Of a DNA stretch of 64,000 nt, positions 48,321-61,878 are shown piece after piece (the stretch's first letter is position 1; the number at the start of each line of letters is the position of its first letter). This DNA is from Bettongia penicillata ogilbyi (taxonomy: Eukaryota; Chordata; Mammalia; Diprotodontia; Potoroidae). Below the pieces are notes generated by a model. The model ran no database searches, had not been told where the DNA came from, and worked only from the letters and a program-made list of their open reading frames with translations. Location of the stretch: NCBI GenBank assembly GCA_023548195.1, contig JAJHZJ010000756.1, positions 992,001 to 1,056,000 of the forward strand. The letters are read 5' to 3'. Made by a program: the position numbers and the translations under genes.

Positions 48321-48679
48321 GAGGGAATTTGAGCCCCAGTTATGCCATTGGTGGGCTAAGGCACTTAGTCCACACATAGCACTTAGTCACTCACACAGTA
48401 CTCTGGGCAACAAGGGATAAATTGGAGCCCATACTTCGCCCCCTTTCCAAAGTAATTGCAATGCATCAAGCCTCTAACAACTCTGTCTAGTGACCTAAGG
48501 ATTTGTCCCACCAGGTTGAAGGAACTTGTTGCCCATGAGATAACCTCCTAGGTGAGATTTACACAAGAAATCTCCTTGCTTTTGACAAAATGCTAGATCT
48601 AGATTCTAGTGCTGCTCTAGAAATAAAAATCTTCCCTATTCTATTGCTTCCATTTTAATTGTCTTAGAACAGCTCTGAA

Positions 48680-49180
48680 GAGTACTGGAAGAAAAATGTA
48701 GTGGACACTGAGGTCCTTTCTAAAGCTGAAATTCCAAGCATTCAAACTCTACTGCAGAGAGCAATAGAGACCAATGGATTGGTCTCATTGCTTGAACGCC
48801 AAATCTACACTTGCCTAAAAGACTATTTTACAGAGAACTCATGCAAGGCAGGTGCTCACGTGGTGATCAGAAGAAGCGATACAGAGGTGCTCTCAAGATC
48901 TCTCTGAAGAACTTTGATACTAATTGTGAGACATGGGAGACACTGACACAGGATCATCTAGGATGGCATGCTCAAATCAAAGATGGTGTTGAGCAAAGCA
49001 GAATTCTGGAAGCTCAAAAAAACAAAAACAAAAACATGAGGTGTGCGAGTTAGAGATATCTCCCTCTCAACTGGTCAGATGAACTATTTGTGCCCCACCT
49101 ATAGCAGACCCTTCTGAGAGCATATCAGTATGATGTCATTTTGGTCTTCCTCAAGCATGAAGGACAAATTCACATGTAAG
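48680..49180 (+). mobile_element. RTE-type LINE 3' fragment
   Basis: Two overlapping frames give VDTEVLSKAEIPSIQTLLQR and QKKRYRGALKISLKNFD, then WETLTQDHLGWHAQIKDGVE. This is the C-terminal part of an RTE-clade reverse transcriptase polyprotein as found in many marsupial copies. It ends with 'cctcaagcatgaaggacaa'. It is degenerate, with frameshifts. Confidence 0.7.
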
Positions 49181-50540
49181 AGGTTAGTGTTGGAGAATAT
49201 TCTCCACAAACTCCTCTCTTATCTCTACTTCTACCACATGTCTCTGCAAGAATGCTATAATTTCCCTGGCCACTGTTCTCTCATAGGTAAGGAAAGTCCC
49301 TTGAACTCTCCCCTTATTCAAGTTAATTGTAGGTGAGCTTTGATATGGACAATTCAAATAACAGTTTACACTAAAAACCATTTCTATTTTTCTTTTGAAT
49401 ACATCCCAGAATGCATCTGTGTTGTAACAGAAATCAGACCATTTGTGCGTTACAATGTGTGACCTCAGTTGAATTATTTAACCTCCAAGGTTTTATTTCC
49501 TTATCTGTAAGATGAGAGAGTTAGCTAAAAGACATTATAGATTCCAGGAGAGAAATGAACAGGGGCCATGTGAGTGGACAAATTCCAGAACGATTGCAAA
49601 AGTAGCCCTCATAAGACTTGGCAATTGATTGCATATTGAGAATGAGGAAGAGAAAAAAGTCAAGGGTGAGTCCTTGCTTGCAAATACGGGGCACTGAGAG
49701 AATGATAGCACCTAACAGAAATAAGGAAATCTAGAAGAAGGATGAGTTTTGGAGGGAAGATAATAAGTTCCACTTAGAATGTAGTGACTCTGAAATGCCA
49801 ATGGACCTCCAAGTGGAGTTTTCTATCAGGATAGAAAATGCTGATGTGGGACTGCAAATTCAGAATAAAGATTTAAAAAATCTAGGCCAATATGTGGGAA
49901 TCATCTGCTTAGAGGCAATAATCTAACCCATAGGAAACTGAGACAATCATAACAGACAGAGAAAGAAGGAAAAACAAGAAGAGAAAGAGGGCCCAGGACA
50001 GAGTCTTATTGCCCATTTGACTCAATACAAATGATAGAAGCATATAAAATGCTGGGAATTTCCCCAAATAGCAGTCTCAAGGAACTTTTATAGCCTTGCG
50101 GTCTTTATCACAATGTTGCACCATATTTCCTTTGGCCCCTTTTTGAAACCTTAAGCCACTATCCCATAATGGCTGTTTTAGCTGCTATTTCTTTTCTGCC
50201 TCTTTAGTCATCTCATAATTTCTTGGGGAAAAGATTGCCTGAGAATCAGTCAGAATGAGCCTGGGCACCATGTTGACCACAGAGATCTATATGAATGGCA
50301 CATTCTGTTTGTGATTGAGGGATTCCCCAGTCAGACTCTGTGGTTGTCCTGAGGTTGGGGTAGTCTACTTCTCATAGTCCTGACTGATAGCAGATAACCC
50401 CACAAGACCAGAAGTATCCTGGCAGTTTAGCTCCTAAAAGCAATTCTTTCCAGGTAATGTTCTGTCAGGACATGTAATACAGCCCCTTTTATTAACACGT
50501 ACAAACCATCACCACCATGTTCTAGCTCTGTCATTTGATG
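49181..50540. other. Gene-free stretch
   Basis: Nothing recognisable beyond weak repeat-like segments. Confidence 0.5.
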
Positions 50541-50542
50541 GG

Positions 50543-50599
<57 letters not shown>

Positions 50600-50642
50600 G
50601 TGTGTGCACGCGTGTGTGCGTGCGCGCGCATACGCGCACACC
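50543..50642. repeat. (TA)n next to (GT/GC)n alternating purine-pyrimidine tract
   Basis: About 55 bases of TA run straight into a GTGTGCACGCGTG...GCGCGC type tract (50598-50642), giving 100 bases of almost pure purine-pyrimidine alternation. Confidence 0.93.
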
Positions 50643-51229
50643 CCTTTTAAATCATACCTTTTTTCGCATTTTAAAAAAAGGAGTGAGGAGGAATATGTAC
50701 CCTATATCCTAACAGAAAGGCTAATTCCTTGCTAAAATTTAGCATCAATAGTGATAGAACATTAAACTTAAGAGTTAAATGGTAGGAACTCAAATCAACA
50801 CTGCTTTTTTCTGGCTATGTGGCCTTGAACAAGTCATTAAACTCTTTGAGTCTCAGTTTTCACATATCCCAAATGTAGCTAATGGTACCTGTCTTACTTG
50901 GAAAAATGATGATACTTGCCTTACAAGAATACCTGCCTTACATTCAATATCATGATATGATGACCAAATGGGAAAATAATATGAAATACTTCTATAAGAC
51001 ATAAAGGACTACCAGAATGTCAAATTCAACTTGATCCCACCAGCAATGAGTGCCTCATATGTACAAGAAACAATGGGAAAAAAACCAAAATAAAACAGTA
51101 CCTGCCACACACATGATACACATACATGTACATGAATGTATACACACCTGTACTTGTATATATGTTGTTTTGTTTTAGGTCATAAACACATAAAGATATA
51201 TGTGTGCTACACATACGTATTTATACACA

Positions 51230-51315
51230 CATATATAAATCCAGCCTCAGACATGAGCTGCATGATCCTGGTCAAGTCACTTAACCCTGTTTGTTCATTT
51301 ACAGGAGAGCCTGGT
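51230..51315 (+). mobile_element. SINE fragment
   Basis: 'aaatccagcctcagacatga' and 'ggtcaagtcacttaaccctg' without a clear head. Confidence 0.6.
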
Positions 51316-52058
51316 GTTTAGGTCAAGTAATATTAATTCAGTTTTTCCTCCTTCCCATCTCATGATTCTTTATGATGGAGAGAAATTATGATTAATAATC
51401 AATGATTTAGGAAGATCCAATCTTTCCCTTTTCTATTGTCTTCATTCCAAAGTTGAATCTCTTGAAAGACATTGCTGATAATGAGATAAGAGAGGAGATA
51501 GATCTCTATCTTGGTCAAACTCCACCCAACCTTGCCAAAAATTTAAACCCATTATGCTCTATTCAAATTTGACTGGGGATAAATTCGTTGATGGGGGGGT
51601 GCAGGGTGGGGAGGTCTAGGGTTAGAGATAATCTCTTTGTCCAAGAGTGTCCAATGATGTCATTTCCTCAGTTACTCATTAGAGTGTGCCTACTTCTCAT
51701 TATAATATTCATTCTTTCATTAATTGTTAACCCAACAGAGTTGATTGCCACCCTCAGGTATGTAAACCCAAAGGCACATAAACTGTGAGCCCAGTGCCAT
51801 GAGGGGTCTTTTGCAATTGAGAGAGTTACTATCTTCTTTTATTAAAATGCTAACCTTATTTTTTTTGGTAATTTTAAAAAAAAATTTACAGTAAAATACT
51901 AAACAAGAAAAGAAAAAAAGCATTGTCATGAAAGAGGATTCAATATAAAACAGGAAGTTTCCACTTCAAGAAAACCCTATATAATGAACATTTTGTTTTC
52001 AAAGATGCCAACTTTTCTTTGCTTCCTTGTTGGTTTCTGTTTCTTCTCTGCTGTGCAC

Positions 52059-52111
<53 letters not shown>

Positions 52112-52112
52112 G

Positions 52113-52146
<34 letters not shown>

Positions 52147-52147
52147 T
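52059..52147. repeat. (TA)n microsatellite
   Basis: TA run with a central TATGTATATGATAT interruption; self-complementary throughout. Confidence 0.95.
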
Positions 52148-52289
52148 TTAGTTGTCACCATTCACTTCCATAAGACTTTGTGTTCCAAATTTTCTCCCCA
52201 TCTCTCCCCTTCCCCATCCCAAGACAGTGTGTAATTTGATACAGGCTCTATATGTACATTCATATTGAACCTATTTTCACATTAGTCAG

Positions 52290-52500
52290 GTTGTTTCGTT
52301 TGTCCTTTGTTCTCAAAGAGGGCCATGACATCAAGATGATGACATGACTTGCAGTTGACTTTGATTTCAGTAAGGGAGGTCTGCTCAAGGTCACCAGCCT
52401 CACTTTCTTCTCCTGAGTCATCTAGGTCCAGTGGCCTGATATCCATCAGGAGGACTGGAGATGGCCCAGGATGCAATATGGGACCTTGGTCCTTTTAGGC
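52290..52500 (+). mobile_element. RTE-tail-like repeat
   Basis: 'gtcctttgttctcaaagagg' and 'gccatgacatcaagatgatg', then 'ctaggtccagtggcctgata' and 'ggagatggcccaggatgcaa'. The same unit, less diverged in its middle, is at 54855-55040. I take it as an RTE 3' end or a SINE built on it. Confidence 0.6.
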
Positions 52501-54505
52501 CAAGTCTCAATCACATTCTCACTTGGAGTGAGATACACCCATTCAGTGAATAGGCTTCTTTATGGAAACAAATCAAAAACCCCAATTAAACAAAAAAGAG
52601 AAATTGTGAAGTCCAGAAGGATTAGAACCAGAGGGACAAACCATGAGAAGGAAGAAAAAAGCGAAAAGAGAAAAAAAAGAGAGAAAACAAATGATATACT
52701 TCAATCTGCATTCAGACTCCATAGTTCTTTTTCTGGATGTGGACAGCATTTTCCATCATGAGTCTTCTGGAGTTGTCTTGGATCTCTGCATTAATGCTAG
52801 CCTTACTAATAAAATAATTACCCAGAAATTATCTCTCATTTTTTTGAAAAAATCACATGATCTTAAATCTTTACTCCCTTAGATTATTCCTTGTCCCTAA
52901 ATGACACCCTCTTTATCCCTTCCCTTTTCCCTAAATCCAATTTCTTTTTTTTAAAAATAATAGTCTATAAACATGAGAATTTATTTTATTTCTTGGTCTT
53001 TAATTGGCTTTTTAATTGTGCTTTTGTTTACTTTCTTGTGTTTCTCTTGTTTGGAAAATTTGTAAGTAGTGTTGTGCTCACCTATGTGGATTCTACCTGA
53101 AGGGGTGCCTCAAATTTCTCTCTTCTATTTTTTATTGATGATTAGCCATAGCTTTTGAAGGTATTATTTGGAGTTGTACCCTGAGTTCATTTCCTTTGTG
53201 TAATATCCTATTCCATTATTTTCTAACTTCTCAAACCTATGGAGTAATCCTGAGTTACTGAAATCAATGTTTTTTTCAAAGCTGAAGGTCATTTTGATGG
53301 CTTGCAATTGCTTGTCCCTTAATATTTTAATCACGTCCCTTTTTGTATTTTTAAGTTTCACTGTTAGTTTATCTGCTTACAGCTAACTCAGTCTTTTTCT
53401 CCCTTAGATTTAAGACCTTTCACCTTCCTCAACAAAGGTCAAATTACTTACCCAAGGTCAAATAGATAATAAATGTCTGAGGCAAGTTTTTAACTCAGGT
53501 CTTCCTGACTCCAAGTTCAACACTCCATCCACTGCACCATCTAGCTTAGTCACATGAGTTGTAATGGAAGGGATAGGGTATGATCTTGTGAGCCAAGACT
53601 GAGGAAAGGAAATGGAAATCTAGAAAGTCTCTAAAAACCTAATCAAGAGGCATAAAGAACATTACGATAAAAATTGGGAGGGAGTAAGTGAGGTTTCATT
53701 AATGCTATTGAGAATTCTTGCCTTATTTGTTGGAGTCAACAATGTGTACATTTAGCATTGAAATGAAATGTCTTTATTTCTAGCTGTTCTGGAAAGTTTT
53801 AGGACTGACTGTTGACACGTAACTCTGATACAAACATGGAATATGTGCTGATTGGAGGAGAAACTTCCATCTGGCTAAACTTCTCACATAATGACTCTCT
53901 ATATCTATGAAAGTTCAAACTGCTTCGTTTGGTGTTTAAGGCCCTCCACAATCTGGTGCCATGCTACCTTTACAGCTTTGTCTCCTTCGCCTCTCCTCCA
54001 TATGCCTTGCATTTTAACTCAACTAGACTACTCAGTTCAATTCAACATACATTGACCAAGAGCCTACTATACATAAGGGAAGATAGCAGAGACATTTAAC
54101 TGCCAGATGCTGCTTAATTGGCTTCTCCAGCAGCACTCAGACTTCATGGCCCTAGTAAACTCATCCTTGGGAAATCTCATCATCTTGGACGATTCAATGA
54201 GACCAGTTACTCTCCCTTCATCACTTTCCTCTGCCCTTTTGATTGGAGGAACCATAAACTCCTCTATATAAAGAAAGGGAGCAGAAACAACATGTCTGAT
54301 GCCACCTCATTTCCTGCACAGTTTCTTTGGCCTTTCCTTCATACCCCCTCCCCTTCCCCCCATCCCTTCCCCTTCTTACTTTGCAGCTTTCTTTTGTGTA
54401 TTATTTCCTCCCATTACATTGTGAACTCCTTGACTTTCTGTTTTCATATTAGTATTCCCAGCATTTAGCACAACAAATGGCATATAGTACATACTCAATA
54501 AATAT
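52501..54505. other. Gene-free stretch
   Basis: Contains an inverted SINE-like segment near 53435-53560 ('taactcaggtcttcctgact' and 'ccatccactgcaccatctag'). No exon was recognised. Confidence 0.5.
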
Positions 54506-54506
54506 T

Positions 54507-54770
54507 GGCAGCCAGATGGCACATGGGTAGAATACTGAGCCTGGAATCAAGAAAACCTGAGTTCAAATCCCACCTCAGACACTTACTAGCTGTGTGAGTC
54601 TGGACAAGTCACGTAACCGTGCTTGCTTCAATTTCCGCATCTGTCAAATGAGCTTGAGAAGGAAATGGCAAACTGCTCTAGGAACTTTGCCAAGAAAACC
54701 CAAAAATGGAGTCATGGAGAGTCATCCATGACTGAAATGACTGAACAACAACAAAATGAAAGTGCATTGA
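54507..54770 (+). mobile_element. tRNA-headed SINE, near full length
   Basis: Head 'ggcagccagatggcacatgg', core 'ctcagacacttactagctgt', tail 'tttgccaagaaaacccaaaa' with 'atgactgaacaacaac'. Confidence 0.82.
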
Positions 54771-54854
54771 CTATTGAGGAGACAATGACAAGCTGTCTTT
54801 GCTTTCTTGAATTTCACATAGATATCTTGCACACTCTTATTGTGTATTATGCAG

Positions 54855-55040
54855 TTATTGTCACTTGTCCTTTGTTTTAGAGGAGGACCAATGACATCAA
54901 GGGGTGATGTCTTGACTCATGAGTGAATTGGATTGAAGTGAGGCAGCGTTACACAAAGTCCTCAGGCTCACTCTGAGTCATTGAAGTCCAGTGGGAAGAC
55001 AAAAGTCAGGAAAACTGGCTCTGGCTCAGGATGCAGATTG
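54855..55040 (+). mobile_element. RTE-tail-like repeat
   Basis: 'cacttgtcctttgttttaga' and 'ggaccaatgacatcaagggg', then 'tcattgaagtccagtgggaa' and 'gctctggctcaggatgcaga'. Homologous to 52290-52500. Confidence 0.65.
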
Positions 55041-57493
55041 GTGTCTTCAACGTCTATGTTGCTCTGCCCATTCCACTGGAGGGAGTCTACACATGCTTGG
55101 GGTAGATACTTCCATTACTTTTTGTCAGAGAGTAGAGTAAAGGAAAAAAGTATAGGTGATGATGTCCAAAGGCTTTGAGGGAACTTATGACCTATGGCTC
55201 CCAAAAGCTATACCACGCATAGTGGCCATACCCTAGCTAAACCATCTTGGCAGATGGGCTAACTAGGCTGAAGGTATTTCTCCTCTTCCAATAAAACATC
55301 CAGATGACTCTGGTTGAGGAATAACCATGATCTCCAAACTGAATGAGCTGCTTTCAAGTATGGACCAAGAGTTTGATGAACCCAGGGTCCAAGTTCTAAG
55401 AGAAGTTTCCTAAAAGACCATTGTGGAATCTCTCCTTCTCTGGCCTGAAGTCTTTTCATGGCCAAATCTCCCTGTTCGAATTACTGGCTATATCCTCTTC
55501 CCCAGCCAAGATGTAGAGACATCAGTCTCCATCACAGTTCAATGGGATGACCAAGTGTAGAGTTATGAGGCATGGCTGTATTATGAGGGTGTCACTTGGG
55601 ATGTCTTGAAGCCCTTTTCTTGTTCTTATCTCCAGCTCCCTTGGATATGGTCAGTTAAAGAAGTGTTCCTTCTTTTGGGACCTTCCTTTAAAAACAACAC
55701 AAATGGCTTTTGATGTTGAGTGGTTTATGTTACTCTATTGTGCAATATCTTTAATCCCAGCAACAGACACTGACAGGCAACCCCTACACACACATACACA
55801 CACACACACATAAATGGAGTTCAGTGTGGATGAAAATCCCTTGTACTATTCCAGAAATACAGCAAATGAACTGTACAGCAAGGGACATAGTTCTTTATTT
55901 GATTGAGCAAACAGATGGTCGTTTTAGTCAACACATGGTTGTATCCATCCATCTTGGTTAGGGACCAAAAATGGCACCCCTGATGGTCATCATAATGGCC
56001 AAATAAATCCCTCATTCATATTTTCCTTAATATAGACCTATAATTCTGCTTTCTCCTATTCATTGAAGGCATGCATCGTCCTATAATCGCTGATTTGAGG
56101 GGCGAAGATTTATTGGGCAATCACACTTCAAGAGGGACAGTAACAGATTCATAATGGGAGTAGGGGAAAGGAAAGGTTTCATGCAGGAGGTGGTACTTGA
56201 TCTGAGTTTTGAAGGAAGCCAGGAGTTCCACTTCTTTGAGACAGAGATGAGAAGGAAGTACATTCTTGGCATGGGGGAGAACCAGTACAAAAACTACCAT
56301 ATGTAAGGAACACAGTGGAGGAGAATTTGTCTGAACCACAGAATGCAGGGAGTATCTATTTGATCCCAGAAACAACAGAGAGCTTATTGAGTAGAGGTGT
56401 GATCATAAAATAAGAGTCTAAATATGTTACAACTCAACTCAATAAATTTCCTTGGCTCCTTATTATCTCCAGGATTGAATAATAAATTCTCTGATTGGCT
56501 TTTTGAAGCCCTCTACAAACTATCCCTTTTGTGCCTTTACAATCTTTTTATACTCTGCTTTCTTCTACAAACTTTGTGACTGACTCTTGGCAACAGCGGA
56601 TAGTGGGAATAGATCTGTTTATTCCCTAGTTCACTTTTCTTCCCCTCTCCCTTGACACCCATGACACCCTCATCCAATCTCCACAGCTCCAAAGATTTCC
56701 ATTCCCATTGACATTCCAAATAGACTCCCAGAGCTCAAAGGGACCTTAGAGAACCGCTAATTCGACTTGTCAATTTCATAGATGAGGATATGAGGATCCA
56801 GACAATTTGTCCCCTACCCCAAGACACATTGCTAACTGGAGCAAGAAAAACACTTTAGGGAAATAGTCCCTTGATTCTTATTGGACAGTTGAAGAAACTG
56901 AGGGTGTGAGAATAGAAGCACATTTTCTGAGTTGACACAGATGAGTTTATGAAGCAGCTGGAAATAGAACTCAGGCCTCGTGACCCCAAGTCTGGGGCTC
57001 CTTCCACCATACTGAGTTCAAATACAGTAGTGTGGGTTGAACCTGTACTTTTTCACTGCTGAAGTCATCTGGCTCTGTCCCCTGGTGGAGGACAAATGTC
57101 CTTCGTCCTCACTGCCATTGAAGGATTGCACTGGAACAAACAAAAGACAGATGAGGCAGGACCAACCATCCATGCTTTCTTGGGGCCTCAGGCAATGGGA
57201 CTTAAAGGTTTCCAAAATAACAATATCAATCTCCAGTGCTGAACAAACAAAAATTCACCAGAGTTCTTCTTCCTTACTCCCCAAGATCAGGGGAGAAGGG
57301 GAAACCCTACTGTCATACTTCATTGTGGAAACCAAAGGGAGCCAGTGGCAGGAAAGGGTCTCAGGAATCAAATGCACAGCTCTAGCCAGAGCTCATTGGC
57401 TCATTATTTGGTTCCTCCAGTTTAATTCCCTGGAGAAGAGAGTGGAGGGTGGGGCATAGGGAGGGGCTGATTACTGCCTGCTACTTGGAAGGT

Positions 57494-57715
57494 AGGACAG
57501 CTAGGTGCTGTAGTTGATAAAATGATGGCCCTGGAGTCAGGAAAACTAGTCTTTTTGTTTTAAATCTGACCTCAGACACTTTCTAGCTGTGTGACCTTGG
57601 GCAAGTCACTTAACCCTATTTGCCTCAGTTTCTCATTTGTAAAATGAGCTGGAGAAGGAAAGGGTAAACCACTCCATTATCTTTGCCACAAAGAGTCAGA
57701 CATGACAACAACTTT
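57494..57715 (+). mobile_element. tRNA-headed SINE, duplicate of that at 2015
   Basis: Same SINE, same position and borders relative to the duplicated block, so it predates the duplication. Confidence 0.8.
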
Positions 57716-58492
57716 CTCCTCAATTTATAGCCTTAGAGAAGTGGCCAGGGAAGGGCCACACAGTCAGTATTTCAGAGGCAGAACTTGCACACAAATCTTC
57801 GTGCCTCCAAGACTGGTTCTCTATCTACCACACCATGCAGCCATCCTTTAGTCAGTAGATACTTAATAAATACTCACTGATTGATTGATTTATCAAGGAG
57901 TGGATGGATGGCAAGAGTTGGGGCATAAAAAGTCACCCCGAAGTTGCCCTCAATGCTTTCTCATTTGAAACTTTATCCCACCCTTCTTTGAAACTAAAAA
58001 AGCCTGACCAAGAAGAGGGAGTATAGATAGGGTCATATAAGATCATTCATGGCATTTAGAACTCTAAGGGGTCTAGGGAATGTCTAGTCCATTTGTGACA
58101 TGTACCCCTTCAGCAAGCTGAGCCTATGGACCCCATTCTCAGAAGGATTTTTTTATATGCATAAAATAAAACAGATAAGATGAGACTGGAAAACAACTAT
58201 ATTGAAAGAAATACATAATTTTGTCATTCAATTTTATAGGTCCTGTGAAATCCATCTTTGGGGATTTGTTGATCCCAGGTTAAGAACCTTGATTTAGTCC
58301 TATCTCCTAATTTACCAGCTCAGAGGTTCATAAGACTTAGAGCCAATAAAGAATTGTAGAGGTATTCCAACCCAACCTCCCTCATTTTACAGATGACCAG
58401 ACTGAGACACAGAGTAGTTACATGACTTACAGTAGAAATGGCATTTGACCCCAAGGTTTCTGACACTAAACTCCCGGCTCTTCTACTTGACT

Positions 58493-58507
58493 AAGAAAAG
58501 ACATGAT
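58493..58507 (+). repeat. HAL1 copy 3 target-site duplication, left
   Basis: 'aagaaaagacatgat', identical to 61901-61915. The uninterrupted single site is at 3021-3035. Confidence 0.92.
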
Positions 58508-59352
58508 GGGGCGGAGCCAAGATGGCGGAGTAGAAGGACGCACGTTTACGAGCCCCGAAACCAAAAGCCCATAGATTTAATGTAAAAAGAGTCCCCCATA
58601 ACTTCTGGGTCAATAAAAGGTGTGCAGAAGCAGAGTGGAAGAGATTTCCGTTCCAGGGAGCCCTGGAGACCCGTCCTCGGGGTCTGGTGCACCCCGGAAA
58701 GTGGACCCCACCCCCAGCTCTGCCCTGGCCGTGGCCCCAGAGAAGCTGATCCGAGTAGGCTTCAGAGACAGAAGCTCCAGCAGCCAGGAAAGTCCCTCCG
58801 CCCACAGAAGCTACAGGTCACTGAGAGAAGGCCAGGCTGGAGGAGAGGGGAAGCAGGGCATCTCCGTGACTCGGGCCCCCTCGGGAGGAAGCAGTGGCGG
58901 CAGGGACGGGGGCAGGAAGCGGCGGAGGCAGAGGTGTGGGCGGCGGCTGAGGCGGCAGCGGCCCAGGACTCAGGAATCCCCCAACAGCAGGCAGGATCTT
59001 CATTACGGAAGATTCCCGCATAAAACCTGACGGAGCTGAGCCTGGGAGATGGCCCTGCCCCCACCCCGCTCTATTACTGAAGGCTTCTGCTCAAAGCCCC
59101 CAAGGGAACTGAGATTGGGAGGCGGGTCCCCCACCCCACCCCCACCCGCTCCATTCCTGAAAGTCTCTGCACAAAGCCCCTGAGGGATCAGAGTCTGGGA
59201 GGCGGCCCTGCTACCACCTGAACTAAAGCTCACTGATTGACAGCCAGCAGGAGGAAAGCCCATTTAAATCACAGAGGCCAAGCACTAGCTGGACGGATCC
59301 AGGCGGGGGGGTGGAAAGGAATCTCAGAAGTCAAGTAAACTGGCCTGGGAAA

Positions 59353-60459
59353 ATGCCTAGAAAAGGGAAGAAAAATAAGACTTTAGAGAGTTTTTTCCAA
59401 CAAATGCAAATGATCCCAACCTTCGGATCTGATGACGAGGACGTATCCTTGCCATCAGGGAAAGACGTGGAGGGCGGGGGCCTCAGTACCCCCAGACACC
59501 CCAGGGGGGTGGTGGGTGGGCTCAGGCCCTGGAAGAGCTCAAAAAGGATTTTGAAAAGCAAGTTAGACAGGTGGAGGAAAAACTGGGAAGAGAAATGAGA
59601 GAGATACAAGAAAAGTATGAAAAATGGGTCAATACATTGGTAAAGGAGACCCAAAAAAAATGCTGAGGAAATTAACACCTTGAAAAATAGGCTCATTCAA
59701 TTGGCAAAGGAGGTTCAAAAAGCCAATGAGGAGAAGAATGCTTTCAAAAGCAGAATTAGCCAAATGGAAAAAGAGGCTCAAAAGCTCACTGAAATTAATA
59801 GTTCTCTCAAAATTAGAATGGAACAGATGGAGTCGAATGACTTAATGAGAAACCAAGAAATCACCAAACAAAACCAAAAGAACGAAAAAATGGAAGAGAA
59901 TGTGAAATATCCTCATAGGAAAAACAACTGACCTGGAAAATAGATCCAGGAAAGACAATTTAAAAATTATGGGACTACCTGAAAGCCATGACCAAAAAAA
60001 GAGCCTAGACATCATCTTGCATGAAATTATCAAGGAAAACTGCCCTGACATTGTAGAACCAGAGGGCAAAATAAGTATTGAAAGAATCCATTGATCACCA
60101 CCTGAAAGAGATCCAAAAAGAGAAACTCCTAGGAACATTGTGGCCAAATTCCAGAACTCCCAGCTCAAGAAAAAAAATCTTGCAAGCAGCTAGAAAGAAA
60201 CAATTCCAGTACTGTGGAAATACAATCAGGATAACCCAAGATCTAGCAGCTTCTACATTAAGGGATCGAAGGGCATGGAATAGGGATATTGCAGAAGGCA
60301 AAGGAACTAGGACTCAAACCAAGAATCACCTACCCAGCTAAACTGAGTATAATACTTCAAGGGAAAATAAGGTCTTTAAATGAAACAGAGGACTTTCAAT
60401 CATTCTTAATGAAAAAACCAGAGCTGAAAAGAAAATTTGACTTTCAAACACAAGAATGA
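59353..60459 (+). pseudogene. HAL1 copy 3 ORF1 (multiple frameshifts)
   Basis: Starts MPRKGKKNKTLESFFQQMQ. Compared with copy 1 it has single-base insertions near 59475-59490 (two), 59655, 59910, 60170 and 60280. A CGA-to-TGA change lies in the ERIHRS motif near 60093. The ends (start codon and TGA at 60457-60459) are preserved, but no functional protein is possible. With this much damage in a post-duplication insertion, the duplication itself is not recent, or the source copy was already defective. Confidence 0.85.
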
Positions 60460-61488
60460 GAAGAAACATGAAAAAGTAAACAGCAAAGAGAAGTTTTAAA
60501 GGACTTACCAGAAGTGAACTGTTTACATTCATACAGGGAAAGACAATATTTCTAACTCTTAAAACTTTTCAGTATCTGGGTAGTTGGTGGGACCACACAT
60601 ACACATGTACACACATGCACATGCATACACACATGCACACACATACAGAGATATAGAGCATAGATTGAACTGAATAGGATGGGACCATACCTTAAAAGAA
60701 ACTAAGGTAAATGGTGAGAGAGAAATGTAGGGGGAGGAAAAAGAGGGAAAGGGAAGGGGGTAACTATATGTCATTTAAGAGGGAGGTAGGAGTTTTTCTT
60801 AGTGGAGGGAAAAAGAGGAGAGCTGAGAAAAAAAAAACAAGAAGTTTACCCTCATCACATTTGACTAAACGAAGGAGTGAAATGCACACTCATTTTGGTA
60901 TGAAAACCTATCTTACAGTATAAGAAAGTGGGGGAGAAGGAGATATTGCAAGGGAGGGGACGATGGAGGGGAGGGCAAAGGGAGGAGGGAGCAATTTGAA
61001 GTCAACACTTGCGGAGGGACAGGATCAAGAGACAAGAGAAACAATGAGGGGCAGGTTAGGAGGGATGGTAATTCAGTTAGTCTTACACAACACGACTATC
61101 AAGGGAGGTCATTTGGAAAACTACACAGATATGGCCTATATTGAATTTTCTGCCATCCCAAAGGGAATGGGTGGGGAGGGAGGGATGGGAAGAATTTGGA
61201 ACTCAAAGTTTTAGGAAAAACTGTTTAATATTGTTGTTGCAACTAGGAAAGAAGACATACAGTTAATGAGGAATAGAAAGTCATCTGGCCCTACAGGAGA
61301 AAAGAGAAGATGGAGACAAGAGAAGGGAGGGATGACAGAAGAGAGGGCAGATTGGAGATAGGGAAAATTAGATTGCTTGGGGTATTGGGGTGGGGGGAGG
61401 GAATAAAAGGGGAGAAAATTTGGAACCCAAAAATTTGTGAAAATGAATGTAAAAAATTAAATAAATAAATAAATAATATAAAAAAAAA

Positions 61489-61878
61489 CTAAGGGATGAA
61501 ATGTTTAAAATTTGATTTAATTTTTCATTAAATTTAGGACTTAATTTGAATGTATTCCTTCAAGTGATATTTTTTCTCAAATATCTAAATGTATTTTCCA
61601 AACTTTTGGATCATATACCACATGAATAAAAATAGTATTTTGGACATTCACCCCCCAAAATATATATGTGTAAGTTATACATATGAATTATTATACTGAT
61701 ATGTATATTATGAAGCACATGCAATAGAAAATTAGATAACATAAAGAGAAAATAAACAATGTTTTAAAATCATTTTTATTTTACGTAAGAAAAACCTTTT
61801 ATGATTGAATTTGGATGTGCATCAAAATTTCTGAAAATCTAGATTTACCACCTTATGATAAAACAAGGTGAAAGTCTG
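61489..61878 (+). other. 3'-transduced flanking DNA of the HAL1 source locus
   Basis: AT-rich sequence with no match to HAL1 copies 1 or 2 and absent from the left duplication copy. It lies between the HAL1 tail and the final poly(A). A GATAAA variant polyadenylation signal at 61857-61862 lies about 17 bases before the poly(A). An AATAAA at 61751-61756 was evidently not the site used. Confidence 0.85.
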
